Shown in pieces: positions 36,072-43,716 of a DNA stretch of 64,000 nt. The translations under genes were made by a program, and so were the position numbers. The notes under the pieces were generated by a model. The model was not told where the DNA came from and did no database searches. It was given only the letters and a program-made list of their open reading frames with translations. Origin of the DNA: Devosia sp. 67-54 (lineage in GTDB: Bacteria; Pseudomonadota; Alphaproteobacteria; Rhizobiales; Devosiaceae); the NCBI RefSeq assembly GCF_001899075.1, contig NZ_MKVA01000006.1, positions 186,001-250,000 of the forward strand, in the 5' to 3' direction. Each line of letters opens with the position of its first letter. The stretch's first letter is position 1.

Positions 36072-36590
36072 ATGCACTGGTCGGAAATAAAGAAGACCAT
36101 CGACGCGGAGGTCAAACATATCTGGTCGGACGAGAGCGAAGATATAACACGACTTCGCATGGGAATTGCTCACGCGCAGGCCGGTTCCTTCGGACAGTAC
36201 TTCTCGACGCTGGTTTTTGCTCTGACCTATACCCTCGCCCTTGGCGAACACGTCGTTTATGGACTTGTGAAGGGCGCCGACAATGAGAAAGTATCGCTGG
36301 AGGCTTTGAAGGAACTTACGAGGGAACACTTCGTCGTTGGGTTCCGCGCGCCGATGTTCGTCGGCTATGTCCTCGCGCCCAAAGCCGAAACCTTTGCCGA
36401 CGAAATCGTCGCGGCTCTCGACGGCGTCACGACGCGCGAGGACTTCAAGGCTCTTCTGGGTAGCTACTTCACCTACCAGAACATCCTTCACTGGTGGCTG
36501 CACGTCTATTTCCCTTGGTCGCTGGGTGCCGTTTTCGAGCAGGTCGACGCCACGCGCGTCGCCACGCTGCAGCGCCTCATCAAGAACTAA
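36072..36590 (+). CDS. Small helical protein, possible cucumopine-synthase-type helical bundle
   Basis: A 172-residue, almost wholly helical protein without signal peptide or membrane segment. It opens MHWSEIKKTIDAEVKHIWSD and contains FGQYFSTLVFALTYTLALGE, FRAPMFVGYVLAPKAETFAD and YQNILHWWLHVYFPW. It is followed after 24 bases by a cyclophilin-like DUF3830-type protein. In cucumopine/mikimopine synthases a cyclophilin-like domain is joined to a helical bundle, so the two genes look like a split version. The match is from memory of the fold order and neighbourhood, not from a search. GGAG at 36060 supports ATG 36072. Substrate unknown. Confidence 0.5.
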   Translation: MHWSEIKKTIDAEVKHIWSDESEDITRLRMGIAHAQAGSFGQYFSTLVFALTYTLALGEHVVYGLVKGADNEKVSLEALKELTREHFVVGFRAPMFVGYVLAPKAETFADEIVAALDGVTTREDFKALLGSYFTYQNILHWWLHVYFPWSLGAVFEQVDATRVATLQRLIKN

Positions 36591-36614
36591 GACTCGAACA
36601 AGGAATTCAGAGCC

Positions 36615-37028
36615 ATGGCCAAGACACTGCTCATTGAATGGAAAGAGTTGGGGTGCAAGGCGCATATCCAGCTGCTTTGGGACAAGGCGCCGAAACTCTG
36701 CCAGGCCGTCGTTGACTGTCTGCCGCTCCGCTCGATCAGCTGGCACTCGGTGATCTCGGGCGACAATATCGGTTTCGCTCTCCCCGTCGTGTGCACGACT
36801 TTCGAAAACCCGCAGCCGCGCACGCGGGGCAATATGTACATCTACGCGAACGGGCAGCTCGGCATCGTCCCCTATGGGGACTTCTCCGAGCCGGGCGACG
36901 TCAACACCTTCGGCCGTATCGATGAGAAAGACATGGCCGACGTGACGAAAGCCGGCCAGACCGTCGCCGAGTTCTTCCGCAACGGGCCCGGCCGCCCGAT
37001 TTTCGCCGACGTCAGCGTCGTCGAGTGA
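36615..37028 (+). CDS. Cyclophilin-like DUF3830-type protein, possible histidine-opine enzyme
   Basis: A 137-residue beta-rich protein of the cyclophilin-like DUF3830 type: LLIEWKELGCKAHIQLLWDK at the start, PKLCQAVVDCLPLRSISWHS, then NMYIYANGQLGIVPYGDFSE and the end VNTFGRIDEKDMADVTKAGQ. Cucumopine and mikimopine synthases, which condense histidine with 2-oxoglutarate, have a catalytic domain of this fold. The gene sits between a helical-bundle gene and an opine-type importer, next to a full hut locus. A role in making or cleaving a histidine conjugate is therefore likely but unproven. Confidence 0.6.
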   Translation: MAKTLLIEWKELGCKAHIQLLWDKAPKLCQAVVDCLPLRSISWHSVISGDNIGFALPVVCTTFENPQPRTRGNMYIYANGQLGIVPYGDFSEPGDVNTFGRIDEKDMADVTKAGQTVAEFFRNGPGRPIFADVSVVE

Positions 37029-37194
37029 CGCGAACAAGATGAGGCACAACCGTTACAGTACGGCCAGCTAACGAAACTTGGGTGGTGAACGGATGGACGA
37101 CTGGCCTGAAGTGCTTCGAGATAGAGCGTCCACTCCCCGGTCATCCCGGTCGAAATCGTCTCGCCCTCTTCACCAGCGATAGAGGGGGGTTGAA

Positions 37195-37914
37195 TTGGAT
37201 CTCGCCAGGACGTTCGAACTCGTTGGCTTCGGCCCCGATGGGTGGGGCGCGATCCTCTTGGCCGGGACGGCAACCACCCTTGCCGCCGCATTCTGTGGAC
37301 TTCTGCTTTCCTTCGTCCTTGGAGCCTTGGGAGCCAGCGCGAAAGTCGCTGGCGGTCCCGCAGCGCGCGCCGCCGCGGAGACTTACACGACGATCCTGCG
37401 TGGCGTGCCGGAACTGCTCGTCATCTTCCTGTTCTACTTCGGCAGCAGCTCAGTCCTTGGCGCCATCGCCGCGCTTTTCCAATACCAGGGATTCATCGCT
37501 CTGCCGGGGTTTCTCGCCGGCGTGCTCGCCATCGGCGTGGTTGAAGGCGCGGTGATGGTCGAGGTGCTACGTGGCGCCTTTCTTGCCGTGAAACCCGGAG
37601 AGATCGAAGCCGCGAAGGCCTGCGGCATGAACACCTTCCTGCGCTTTCGTCGCATCATCGCACCGCTGACTCTTCGTCACGCCCTGCCGGGCATTGGAAA
37701 CGTCTGGATTGGCCTGTTGAAGGGCTCGTCACTTCTATCGGCAACTGGCGTCGCCGAGCTGATGAGACAGACCCAGGTTGCCGCCGGCTCAACCAGATTG
37801 CCCTTCGATTTCTATGTGGCGGCCGGCGCGATCTACATCGTCATAACGGTCAGTTCCGGTGTGGTCTTCCAGCTGGCCGAACGACACTACTCGCGCGGCG
37901 TTGCGAGGCCATGA
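37195..37914 (+). CDS. Amino acid/opine ABC transporter permease (HisQ/OccQ type)
   Basis: A 239-residue inner-membrane permease of the polar amino acid family. Hydrophobic segments include AAFCGLLLSFVLGALGAS and LAGVLAIGVVEGAVMVEVLR. The cytoplasmic EAA loop with GEIEAAKACGMNTFLRFRRI contacts the ATPase. The start is TTG 37195 with AGAGGGGGG before it. Its stop overlaps the next permease (ATGA). A 166-base gap separates it from the cyclophilin-like gene, with no gene inside. Confidence 0.92.
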   Translation: MDLARTFELVGFGPDGWGAILLAGTATTLAAAFCGLLLSFVLGALGASAKVAGGPAARAAAETYTTILRGVPELLVIFLFYFGSSSVLGAIAALFQYQGFIALPGFLAGVLAIGVVEGAVMVEVLRGAFLAVKPGEIEAAKACGMNTFLRFRRIIAPLTLRHALPGIGNVWIGLLKGSSLLSATGVAELMRQTQVAAGSTRLPFDFYVAAGAIYIVITVSSGVVFQLAERHYSRGVARP

Positions 37915-38648
37915 TGAACCTCGAATTCATCGGCCAAACGCTTGTCACGCTTCTTGCCGGCATTCCAATCACGCTGGAACTCGCGGCTCTTGCCATAGCG
38001 GGAGGCGCGCTGCTGGGCTTTGCGATCGCGCTCATGCGCCTGTCGCAGCATCCGTTCCTCTATGTGAGCGCCTGGCTCTATGTGCAGATCATCCGGAGCA
38101 CGCCGCTTCTCGTGCTCCTTTTCCTGATCTACTACGGCCTTGGTCAGTTCAGCGCTCTCCGATCCAGTTTTCTATGGCCAGTATTGAAACAGGCTTACTG
38201 GTGCGCCGTCATCGCTCTTGTCATCAACGGGTCCGCCTTCGCGGCTGAGATCTTCCGCGGTGGTCTGCTTTCCGTTGGTCGCAAGGAGGTCGAAGCCGCG
38301 CGTGCCTGCGGCATGTCCGGAATACTCCTCTATCGACGGATTGTGTTCCCGCTCGCCATCCGCCAGGCGCTACCTGCCTACAGCAACGAAATGGTCGCGA
38401 TGGTGAAGGCGACTTCGCTTGCCTCCCTCGTCACGCTTATGGACGTCACAGGCATTGCCGCTTCGATTGCCTCGAGCACCTATCAACCGATCCCGGTCTT
38501 CGTTGCGGCTGGTGCGATCTATCTCCTCATCAACACACTGCTGACTCGCGCCGTGAGGGCGCTCGAGTATCGCCTGACGCCGCACCTGCGGCCGGCGCAG
38601 TACGCAACAGCGTCAGCCGTGACCGAAGCTGGTGTTACCCCGACATGA
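37911..38648 (+). CDS. Amino acid/opine ABC transporter permease (HisM/OccM type)
   Basis: A 245-residue second permease of the same importer, with membrane segments such as TLLAGIPITLELAALAIAGG and LLVLLFLIYYGLGQF. Its EAA loop is KEVEAARACGMSGILLYRRI. It pairs with the preceding permease as HisQ does with HisM. Both ends overlap neighbouring genes by four bases, so the operon is tightly coupled. The final 20 residues are not conserved. Confidence 0.92.
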   Translation: MMNLEFIGQTLVTLLAGIPITLELAALAIAGGALLGFAIALMRLSQHPFLYVSAWLYVQIIRSTPLLVLLFLIYYGLGQFSALRSSFLWPVLKQAYWCAVIALVINGSAFAAEIFRGGLLSVGRKEVEAARACGMSGILLYRRIVFPLAIRQALPAYSNEMVAMVKATSLASLVTLMDVTGIAASIASSTYQPIPVFVAAGAIYLLINTLLTRAVRALEYRLTPHLRPAQYATASAVTEAGVTPT

Positions 38649-39418
38649 CGACGGCTGTGCGCCTGCAAAACATCCACAAGCGGTTTGGTGCCCTCGAAGT
38701 ACTGCGCGGCATCACGCTCGAGGCTCAGGAGGGCGAGGTCCTCTCACTGCTCGGATCGTCCGGCTCGGGAAAATCGACGCTTCTCAGATGCATCAACATG
38801 CTCGAGATTCCAAACGACGGCGACGTCTGGGTGGCCGGCGAGGCCGTCAAGTTTCGCGCTGGTCGGCAGGGTCAAAGCAGGACAGTCGACACCGCGCAGA
38901 TCGACCGGCTCCGATCCCGCATTGGAATGGTCTTCCAAAGCTTCAACTTGTGGCCGCACCTGACCATCCTTGAGAACGTCATCGAGGCGCCAATTCACGT
39001 TCTCAAGCGACCCCGATCCGAGTGCATCCAGGAAGCGCGGGATCTGCTCGAACGCGTCGGCATCGGTGACAAGGCGCAGTACTATCCAGCCCATCTTTCC
39101 GGGGGCCAGCAGCAGCGCGCCGCTATCGCGCGCGCCCTGGCAATGCATCCCAACCTCATGTTGTTCGATGAGCCGACCTCGGCTCTCGATCCCGAACTCG
39201 TGGGCGGCGTGCTCCGCGTCATTCGCTCCCTGGCAGAGGAAGGACGGACGATGCTCGTCGTCACCCACGAAATGGCCTTCGCCCGTGACGTCTCCAGTCG
39301 GGTCATCTTTCTGCACAAGGGCGAAGTCGAAGCCGACGGCCCGCCGGAGGACGTCTTTACCAACAGCAGCTCACCGCACTTCCAGCAGTTTTTGGGGCGG
39401 GAGGCGAGAACTGAATAG
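38645..39418 (+). CDS. Amino acid/opine ABC transporter ATP-binding protein (HisP/OccP type)
   Basis: A 257-residue ATPase of the polar amino acid uptake family. Walker A is GSSGSGKS (about residues 37-44), the Q-loop is MVFQSFNLWPHLT, the signature LSGGQQQRAAIARALA, Walker B LMLFDEPTSALDPE and the switch region VVTHEMAFA. The 12-base insertion region around FRAGRQGQSRTVD is like HisP/OccP. It is coupled to the second permease (ATGA) and followed by the binding protein. Confidence 0.94.
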   Translation: MTTAVRLQNIHKRFGALEVLRGITLEAQEGEVLSLLGSSGSGKSTLLRCINMLEIPNDGDVWVAGEAVKFRAGRQGQSRTVDTAQIDRLRSRIGMVFQSFNLWPHLTILENVIEAPIHVLKRPRSECIQEARDLLERVGIGDKAQYYPAHLSGGQQQRAAIARALAMHPNLMLFDEPTSALDPELVGGVLRVIRSLAEEGRTMLVVTHEMAFARDVSSRVIFLHKGEVEADGPPEDVFTNSSSPHFQQFLGREARTE

Positions 39419-39439
39419 TCAACCAGAAGGGGAATATCG

Positions 39440-40285
39440 ATGAAGATGACGACGATCGTCGCAACCGCGTTGGTTGCGATCTTGGCCGCGAACCCGGCGT
39501 TCGCTGAAGACAAGAAATGGACCGAGGTGCGGATCGGCACCGAGGGTGACTACGCACCCTGGAACTTCACCAAGCCCGACGGTACGATCGCCGGCTTCGA
39601 GGTTGACCTGTTCAACGACCTCTGCCAGCGCATGGGAGTCAAGTGCACCTTCATGGCGCAGGACTTCGACAGCATGATTCCGGCTCTCAACGCTGGTAAG
39701 TTCGACGCCATCGTCGACTCGCTCACCATAACGGACAAGCGCAAGGAGGTGATCGACTTCTCGATCCCCTATGGAACCCTGTGCTACACGTTCGCCACGT
39801 CGGACGGCGACATCGAGACCAAGCTGCCGCCCGATGACACGATCATTTCCCTCGACAACGAGGCAGCAACGAATGCTGCCCTCGACAAGATCAAGGCGGC
39901 CCTCACCGACAAGACGATCGGGACGCTCGCCGGCGGCGGATCAGTTGCGTTCGTCAACACGTACCTCCAGGGAACCACACTGCTCCGCCAGTACAAGACC
40001 CCGGACGCACGCGACCTCGACTTCACCGCCGGTCGGCTGGATGTGATCATCGGAACGAAGGACCAACTGACCGACCTGGCCAAGAAGCCCGGCAATGACT
40101 CCATCAAGGTCGTCGGTCCATGTTTCCAGGGTGGCATCCTCGGGCAGGGCGTCGGCGTCGGCCTGCGTAAAGCTGACACCGATCTCAAAGCTCTCTTCGA
40201 CAAAGCCATCGCCGAGGCCAAAGCGGATGGGACGATCAAGAAGCTCTCGACCCCCGTATTCGGCGTCGACCTGACACCCCAATGA
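39440..40285 (+). CDS. Periplasmic binding protein of the HisJ/OccT/NocT type
   Basis: A 281-residue family 3 solute-binding protein. The signal peptide is TIVATALVAILAANPAFA. The ligand region shows RIGTEGDYAPWNFTKPDGTI, GFEVDLFNDLCQRMGVKC and LTITDKRKEVIDFSIPYG. The C-terminus, with GVGLRKADTDLKALFDKAIA, ADGTIKKLS and the end VDLTPQ, is very like octopine and nopaline binding proteins as I remember them. Together with two permeases and an ATPase it completes an importer for an opine or basic amino acid; given the hut neighbours, a histidine conjugate or histidine is the best guess. Confidence 0.88.
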   Translation: MKMTTIVATALVAILAANPAFAEDKKWTEVRIGTEGDYAPWNFTKPDGTIAGFEVDLFNDLCQRMGVKCTFMAQDFDSMIPALNAGKFDAIVDSLTITDKRKEVIDFSIPYGTLCYTFATSDGDIETKLPPDDTIISLDNEAATNAALDKIKAALTDKTIGTLAGGGSVAFVNTYLQGTTLLRQYKTPDARDLDFTAGRLDVIIGTKDQLTDLAKKPGNDSIKVVGPCFQGGILGQGVGVGLRKADTDLKALFDKAIAEAKADGTIKKLSTPVFGVDLTPQ

Positions 40286-40304
40286 TCTACGCTGACCGGT
40301 TGCG

Positions 40305-40398
40305 GCAGAGAGGAGCGGTAGACCCTTCTCTGCAACGCGGTGCGTAGGTAATTTCCGGGAACTCGCGAGATGCTCGGCGGCTATTCTGCTGAGCATCT
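40305..40398 (+). terminator. Two hairpins after the importer operon, possible terminator region
   Basis: Downstream of the binding-protein stop there are two stem-loops: GCAGAGA/TCTCTGC (40305-40333) and AGATGCTC/GAGCATCT (40368-40398, eight pairs). Neither is followed by a clean run of T, so termination efficiency is uncertain. Their position just past the last cargo gene supports the operon ending here. Confidence 0.4.
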
Positions 40399-40798
40399 TG
40401 CCTCACGCCGCAGGCTCACCGGCAAGGACGAATGATCGCACGCCTGCTCGTACACGCCTTCTATGGTCAACCTCAACGATGGAGACGCATAGATGTCATC
40501 TCTGGACCCTTTTGGCTCGAGAGTGCCACTGTCTTTCAGGCCCGATCGAAGGAGCGATAGCGACCACATCGCAAGGACCTTCGCATCGATGGTGCGGTAC
40601 CTTCGACAACGTTGGGTTCTCGCCTTAAGGCGCCTCTGGCATCGAGAGCCGCCTGACCATCCCGGCCGGTAGTCAAGGCAGTGCGATTGACTAGAATTGA
40701 CTCAGACACCGATTGCGGGCGGCATTCCGCGTCATCGTGATCTTCTGTGCGCTGGTGGAAGGCCGCTTTTCTGGGCAGCTTTCGCAGCCCGCGAGGCA
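40399..40798. other. Right junction between cargo and backbone, no recognisable gene
   Basis: About 400 bases with no supported gene on either strand. The composition looks mixed and several short frames are interrupted. It separates the importer operon from the membrane-protein gene of the second backbone block, and so is the likely right junction of the catabolic insertion. I could not see a direct repeat shared with 26521-26902 by eye. Confidence 0.4.
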
Positions 40799-41266
40799 CT
40801 ATGGCGCTTGCGGGATGCGCCCTCTAGCTGGTTCGGACGGCGCCGTCATCATTGTCAACCGCGTGACTGCGGTGATGCCGACGGCCACCGCGCCGACGAC
40901 CGCAAAGATAATCTGCCAGGGCTCGGACGGCATAGTCAGACGAACGATACCGAGGGTGGCGTGATAGCCGGCAACTGTGGAAGGTGCGGCGAAGGCGAGC
41001 GCCACGATCAGTTTGAGCCAGTTGCGCCGCAGAACCAGCAGCAGCAACTGGAACAGCGCGAAAGTCGCGGCAGTGGCGATTGCGGCGAGCAAGATTGCAC
41101 CGGCGATGCCAGCACCGGTGGCGTAAGCCCAACCACCCACCGCCATGGCGGCGAAGAAGGGAAGAGCGAACACCGCAAGCGTGAACAGCAGCCAGCACAA
41201 CACGGCGATGCCGGCGAGCGATGCGACGATAGCGAGAATGATCATGATGGTGGACTCCGTGGACAT
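40799..41266 (-). CDS. Small multi-pass membrane protein of the ICE backbone
   Basis: A 155-residue protein with about four hydrophobic helices: MIILAIVASLAGIAVLCWLL, VFALPFFAAMAVGGWAYATG, GAILLAAIATAATFALFQLL and IIFAVVGAVAVGITAVTRLT. The start is ATG 41266; an upstream in-frame extension has no support. Proteins of this kind often lie beside DUF2493 genes in related elements. No domain of known function is recognised. Confidence 0.75.
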   Translation of the reverse strand: MSTESTIMIILAIVASLAGIAVLCWLLFTLAVFALPFFAAMAVGGWAYATGAGIAGAILLAAIATAATFALFQLLLLVLRRNWLKLIVALAFAAPSTVAGYHATLGIVRLTMPSEPWQIIFAVVGAVAVGITAVTRLTMMTAPSEPARGRIPQAP

Positions 41267-41366
41267 GGTCGAACGGTTGCGCCTCCACCACCATCCGCGG
41301 CGCAGGCGTGAGTATACGCCGATGACGGCGATGAGCAAATCGGCGTGGCGATGGTGTGAACGGCGC

Positions 41367-42299
41367 TCATGCGCCGCCTCGCTTTCGGAAGTCGTAAGTG
41401 CTGATGCCGAGCTTTCTCGCCTTGTCGGCGAAGTTGTCCTGAATGCCGGTGCCGGGGAAGACGATGACCCCGATGGGGACGATGTCGAGTATCGCGTCGT
41501 TGCGCTTGAAGGGTGCGGCTCGACCGTGCTTGTCCCAGTTCGGGGCGAAGCCGATCTGGGGGACTTTTCGGGCGTCAGCCCACTTGGAAGCGATGAGTTC
41601 GGCGCCCTTGGGCGACTTGCCGTGGATCAGCACCATGTCGGCGTGCTTGGCGTGCACCTTGTCGAGCGTGTCCCAGATGAGCTGGTGATCGTTGAAGTCG
41701 AGCCCACCCGTGAGAGCGATCTTGGGTCCGGGTGGCAGCATGACCTCGGTGTCGGCCTTGCGCTTAGCGGCGAGGAAGTCACGGCTGTCGATGAGAGCGG
41801 CCGTGAGGTGCCGGTGGTTGACCTGCGATCCCGTGCGCGGGTGCCAGGCTGAGCCGGTGTGCTGTTCGTACCGATCGGCGGCCTGGTCTCGCATGAGCTC
41901 GAAGGCGTCGCGGCGTTCGATCATCGTGATGCCCTGGGCGGTGAGGTTCTCGAGTTCGACCGATTTGATCTCCGTGCCGTCCTGCTCCTGCTGCAGGCGA
42001 CGCTGGGCCTGCTCGTTGTCGTCGAGCTGCCGCTCGATCCTGAAGACTGCACGGTGGAAGACATTGACGACCGACCAGAGGAGGTCATCGAGGTCGGGCT
42101 CGAGGCGGGTGTCGCTGAGGCTGCCGACGAGGACATCGAAGATGTCGGTGACCGCACCGACGATGTGCTCGGCTTCGGGCAATGGTCGCGGATCTGCTTC
42201 GTCGACGAACGGTCGCCAGCCATAGGGCTGCAGTTCGGTGAGGACGCGATCGGTCGGGGACGAAGCGTGGTTCGGTTCGGTGTCGTCGTGCTCGCTCAT
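41367..42299 (-). CDS. DUF2493 protein (SLOG-like nucleotide-binding fold)
   Basis: A 310-residue protein. The C-terminal DUF2493 domain shows KIALTGGLDFNDHQLIWDTL, MVLIHGKSPKGAELIASKWA and GVIVFPGTGIQDNFADKARK, a Rossmann-like SLOG fold thought to bind nucleotides. The N-terminal half is helical (ENLTAQGITMIERRDAFELM). It is a standard backbone gene and is preceded by the structured leader at 42422-42484. Some SLOG proteins take part in defence or DNA processing; nothing specific can be said here. Confidence 0.88.
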   Translation of the reverse strand: MSEHDDTEPNHASSPTDRVLTELQPYGWRPFVDEADPRPLPEAEHIVGAVTDIFDVLVGSLSDTRLEPDLDDLLWSVVNVFHRAVFRIERQLDDNEQAQRRLQQEQDGTEIKSVELENLTAQGITMIERRDAFELMRDQAADRYEQHTGSAWHPRTGSQVNHRHLTAALIDSRDFLAAKRKADTEVMLPPGPKIALTGGLDFNDHQLIWDTLDKVHAKHADMVLIHGKSPKGAELIASKWADARKVPQIGFAPNWDKHGRAAPFKRNDAILDIVPIGVIVFPGTGIQDNFADKARKLGISTYDFRKRGGA

Positions 42300-42421
42300 G
42301 AGAGCTCCCGTCGGTTCTGACCGCGACCCTCGCGGCCTTCATGGCGACGAAAGCCCACGGGCGGGACCTCCTGGCATCCGGAGCAAAGCGGAGGGCCGAA
42401 GCGACAGAGAAGGATGGCAGA

Positions 42422-42484
42422 GGCCGGCTATTTTGCCTCGCGATGGAAAGGCGGCACAGCCGCCGCCGGAAAATAGTCGGCCGG
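42422..42484 (-). promoter_or_regulatory. Structured leader upstream of DUF2493 (copy B of a repeated element)
   Basis: In the 5' leader of the DUF2493 gene the pairings are GGCCGG/GGCCGG (42422-42427 with 42479-42484), CTATTTT/AAAATAG (42428-42434 with 42470-42476) and an inner hairpin GGCGGC-aca-GCCGCC (42450-42455 with 42459-42464). The bases differ from copy A (26436-26499) while the pairings and flanks are kept, which argues for conserved structure. The whole space 42300-42606 holds no gene. Confidence 0.55.
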
Positions 42485-42606
42485 CGCCATTGCCTGGACG
42501 TCCTGCTTGTGGGCCGATCGCCCTCTTGAAGGCGGGTCGTGGCCTTTACCGGCGGGGTGCCGACAGCCAAGCGGCGGCGCCACCACACTGCTCCCATTCG
42601 TCGACG

Positions 42607-43647
42607 TCATGTTGCGCGGTCGAGAAACCGGGTGACGTCAACTGGTGCGAGTTGAACTCGGACGGATGCGCGAAGAGCGTCGACACCCACGAGGGTGAGA
42701 TCGTCATTAAAGTCTTGGAGCGTGGGCGACAGCACAATCGGTTCGATGCTGTTCGCCTGTGCCCGCTGGATAAGGGCATCTCGTGCCACGTCGCCGGCTG
42801 CATCGTCGTCGCGAACGATGTAGAGGCGGTGAAGCGAAGTCGGCAGTTGCATGGCGGCGAGATGCGCGGCCGACAGCCCGGCGGCCATCGGCATATCGGT
42901 TAGGACCTGTCTAAGCGACAGCATGGTCTCAATGCCTTCGCCCGCGGCCATCACACCCTCGGCCGTGCCGAACCGAACTGCATGACCAAGCAGCTCGCCC
43001 ATCGCCCGTCGTGGGGTGTCGACTGGTGCCTTGCCCTGACCATCCGGTGAGAGCCAGGTCCTTTGGACGCCGGTGACGATACCCGCGAGATTGGTCACCG
43101 CGGCAATCATTGCTGGCCAGGTCTCGGTCGCATGGTGATCATCGGGGACGTAGTAGCAGCGCGGGTGAAATCGCAGAGACGCAACGTCGTGCAAATGCGC
43201 AACGCCACGGTTGCGCAGGTACGTCTCTGCGAGGGTGCCAGCTATGGGCGCAGATATCGCCAGCAGCCGTCTCGCGGCCTCTGGCGAACCGGTCGGAACT
43301 GAATCGCGTGCACTACGTGAGGCAGAAGGCCGTTCTGGTTGCGGTAGTGCGAGGAAGTGCCGCGCCTCATCAATCACGTCCTTGAATTCGACAAGGCCGA
43401 GAGACCCACGGATGACATCGAGCAAATCGCCGTGTTCGCCGGTCGCAGCGTCGGTCCATTTGCCGGCGGCGCCGCGACCGTTGGTCGGACCGGACAGTCT
43501 CACGAACATCGATCGGCCGGGTGCGTTGCGGACGTCCCCGACGACCCAGTAGCGGCCCTGGCGTCGACCGTTCGAAAGATAGCACGCGCAGACGGCCTCA
43601 GCACTGCGCGCAAGCCGTGCGGCGACCTCGCCGGGAGTGAACAGCAT
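42607..43647 (-). CDS. Toprim-domain protein (primase-like)
   Basis: A 346-residue protein with an N-terminal DUF7146-like part (GRYWVVGDVRNAPGRSMFVR, PTNGRGAAGKWTDAATGEHG) and a C-terminal Toprim domain. The Toprim glutamate is in VMAAGEGIETMLSLRQVL and the DxD in LYIVRDDDAAGDVARDAL. It may act as a primase for strand replacement after transfer. The start is ATG 43647 with GGAGGA just before. It lies downstream of the ParB-like gene beyond a terminator-like hairpin. Confidence 0.88.
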   Translation of the reverse strand: MLFTPGEVAARLARSAEAVCACYLSNGRRQGRYWVVGDVRNAPGRSMFVRLSGPTNGRGAAGKWTDAATGEHGDLLDVIRGSLGLVEFKDVIDEARHFLALPQPERPSASRSARDSVPTGSPEAARRLLAISAPIAGTLAETYLRNRGVAHLHDVASLRFHPRCYYVPDDHHATETWPAMIAAVTNLAGIVTGVQRTWLSPDGQGKAPVDTPRRAMGELLGHAVRFGTAEGVMAAGEGIETMLSLRQVLTDMPMAAGLSAAHLAAMQLPTSLHRLYIVRDDDAAGDVARDALIQRAQANSIEPIVLSPTLQDFNDDLTLVGVDALRASVRVQLAPVDVTRFLDRAT

Positions 43648-43668
43648 GATGTCCTCCAGAACAAGAAA

Positions 43669-43690
43669 GGCCCGCCGGCGACGGCGGGCC
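43669..43690 (-). terminator. Hairpin terminator after the ParB-like gene
   Basis: On the reverse strand GGCCCGCC-gtcgcc-GGCGGGCC is followed by TTTCTTGTT. The long GC stem and T-rich tail fit an intrinsic terminator for the ParB-like gene that ends at 43717. The Toprim gene starts 22 bases further on and would need its own promoter or read-through. Confidence 0.7.
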
Positions 43691-43716
43691 AGTTGCGTCA
43701 AAGGAGAGTAGGGTTG

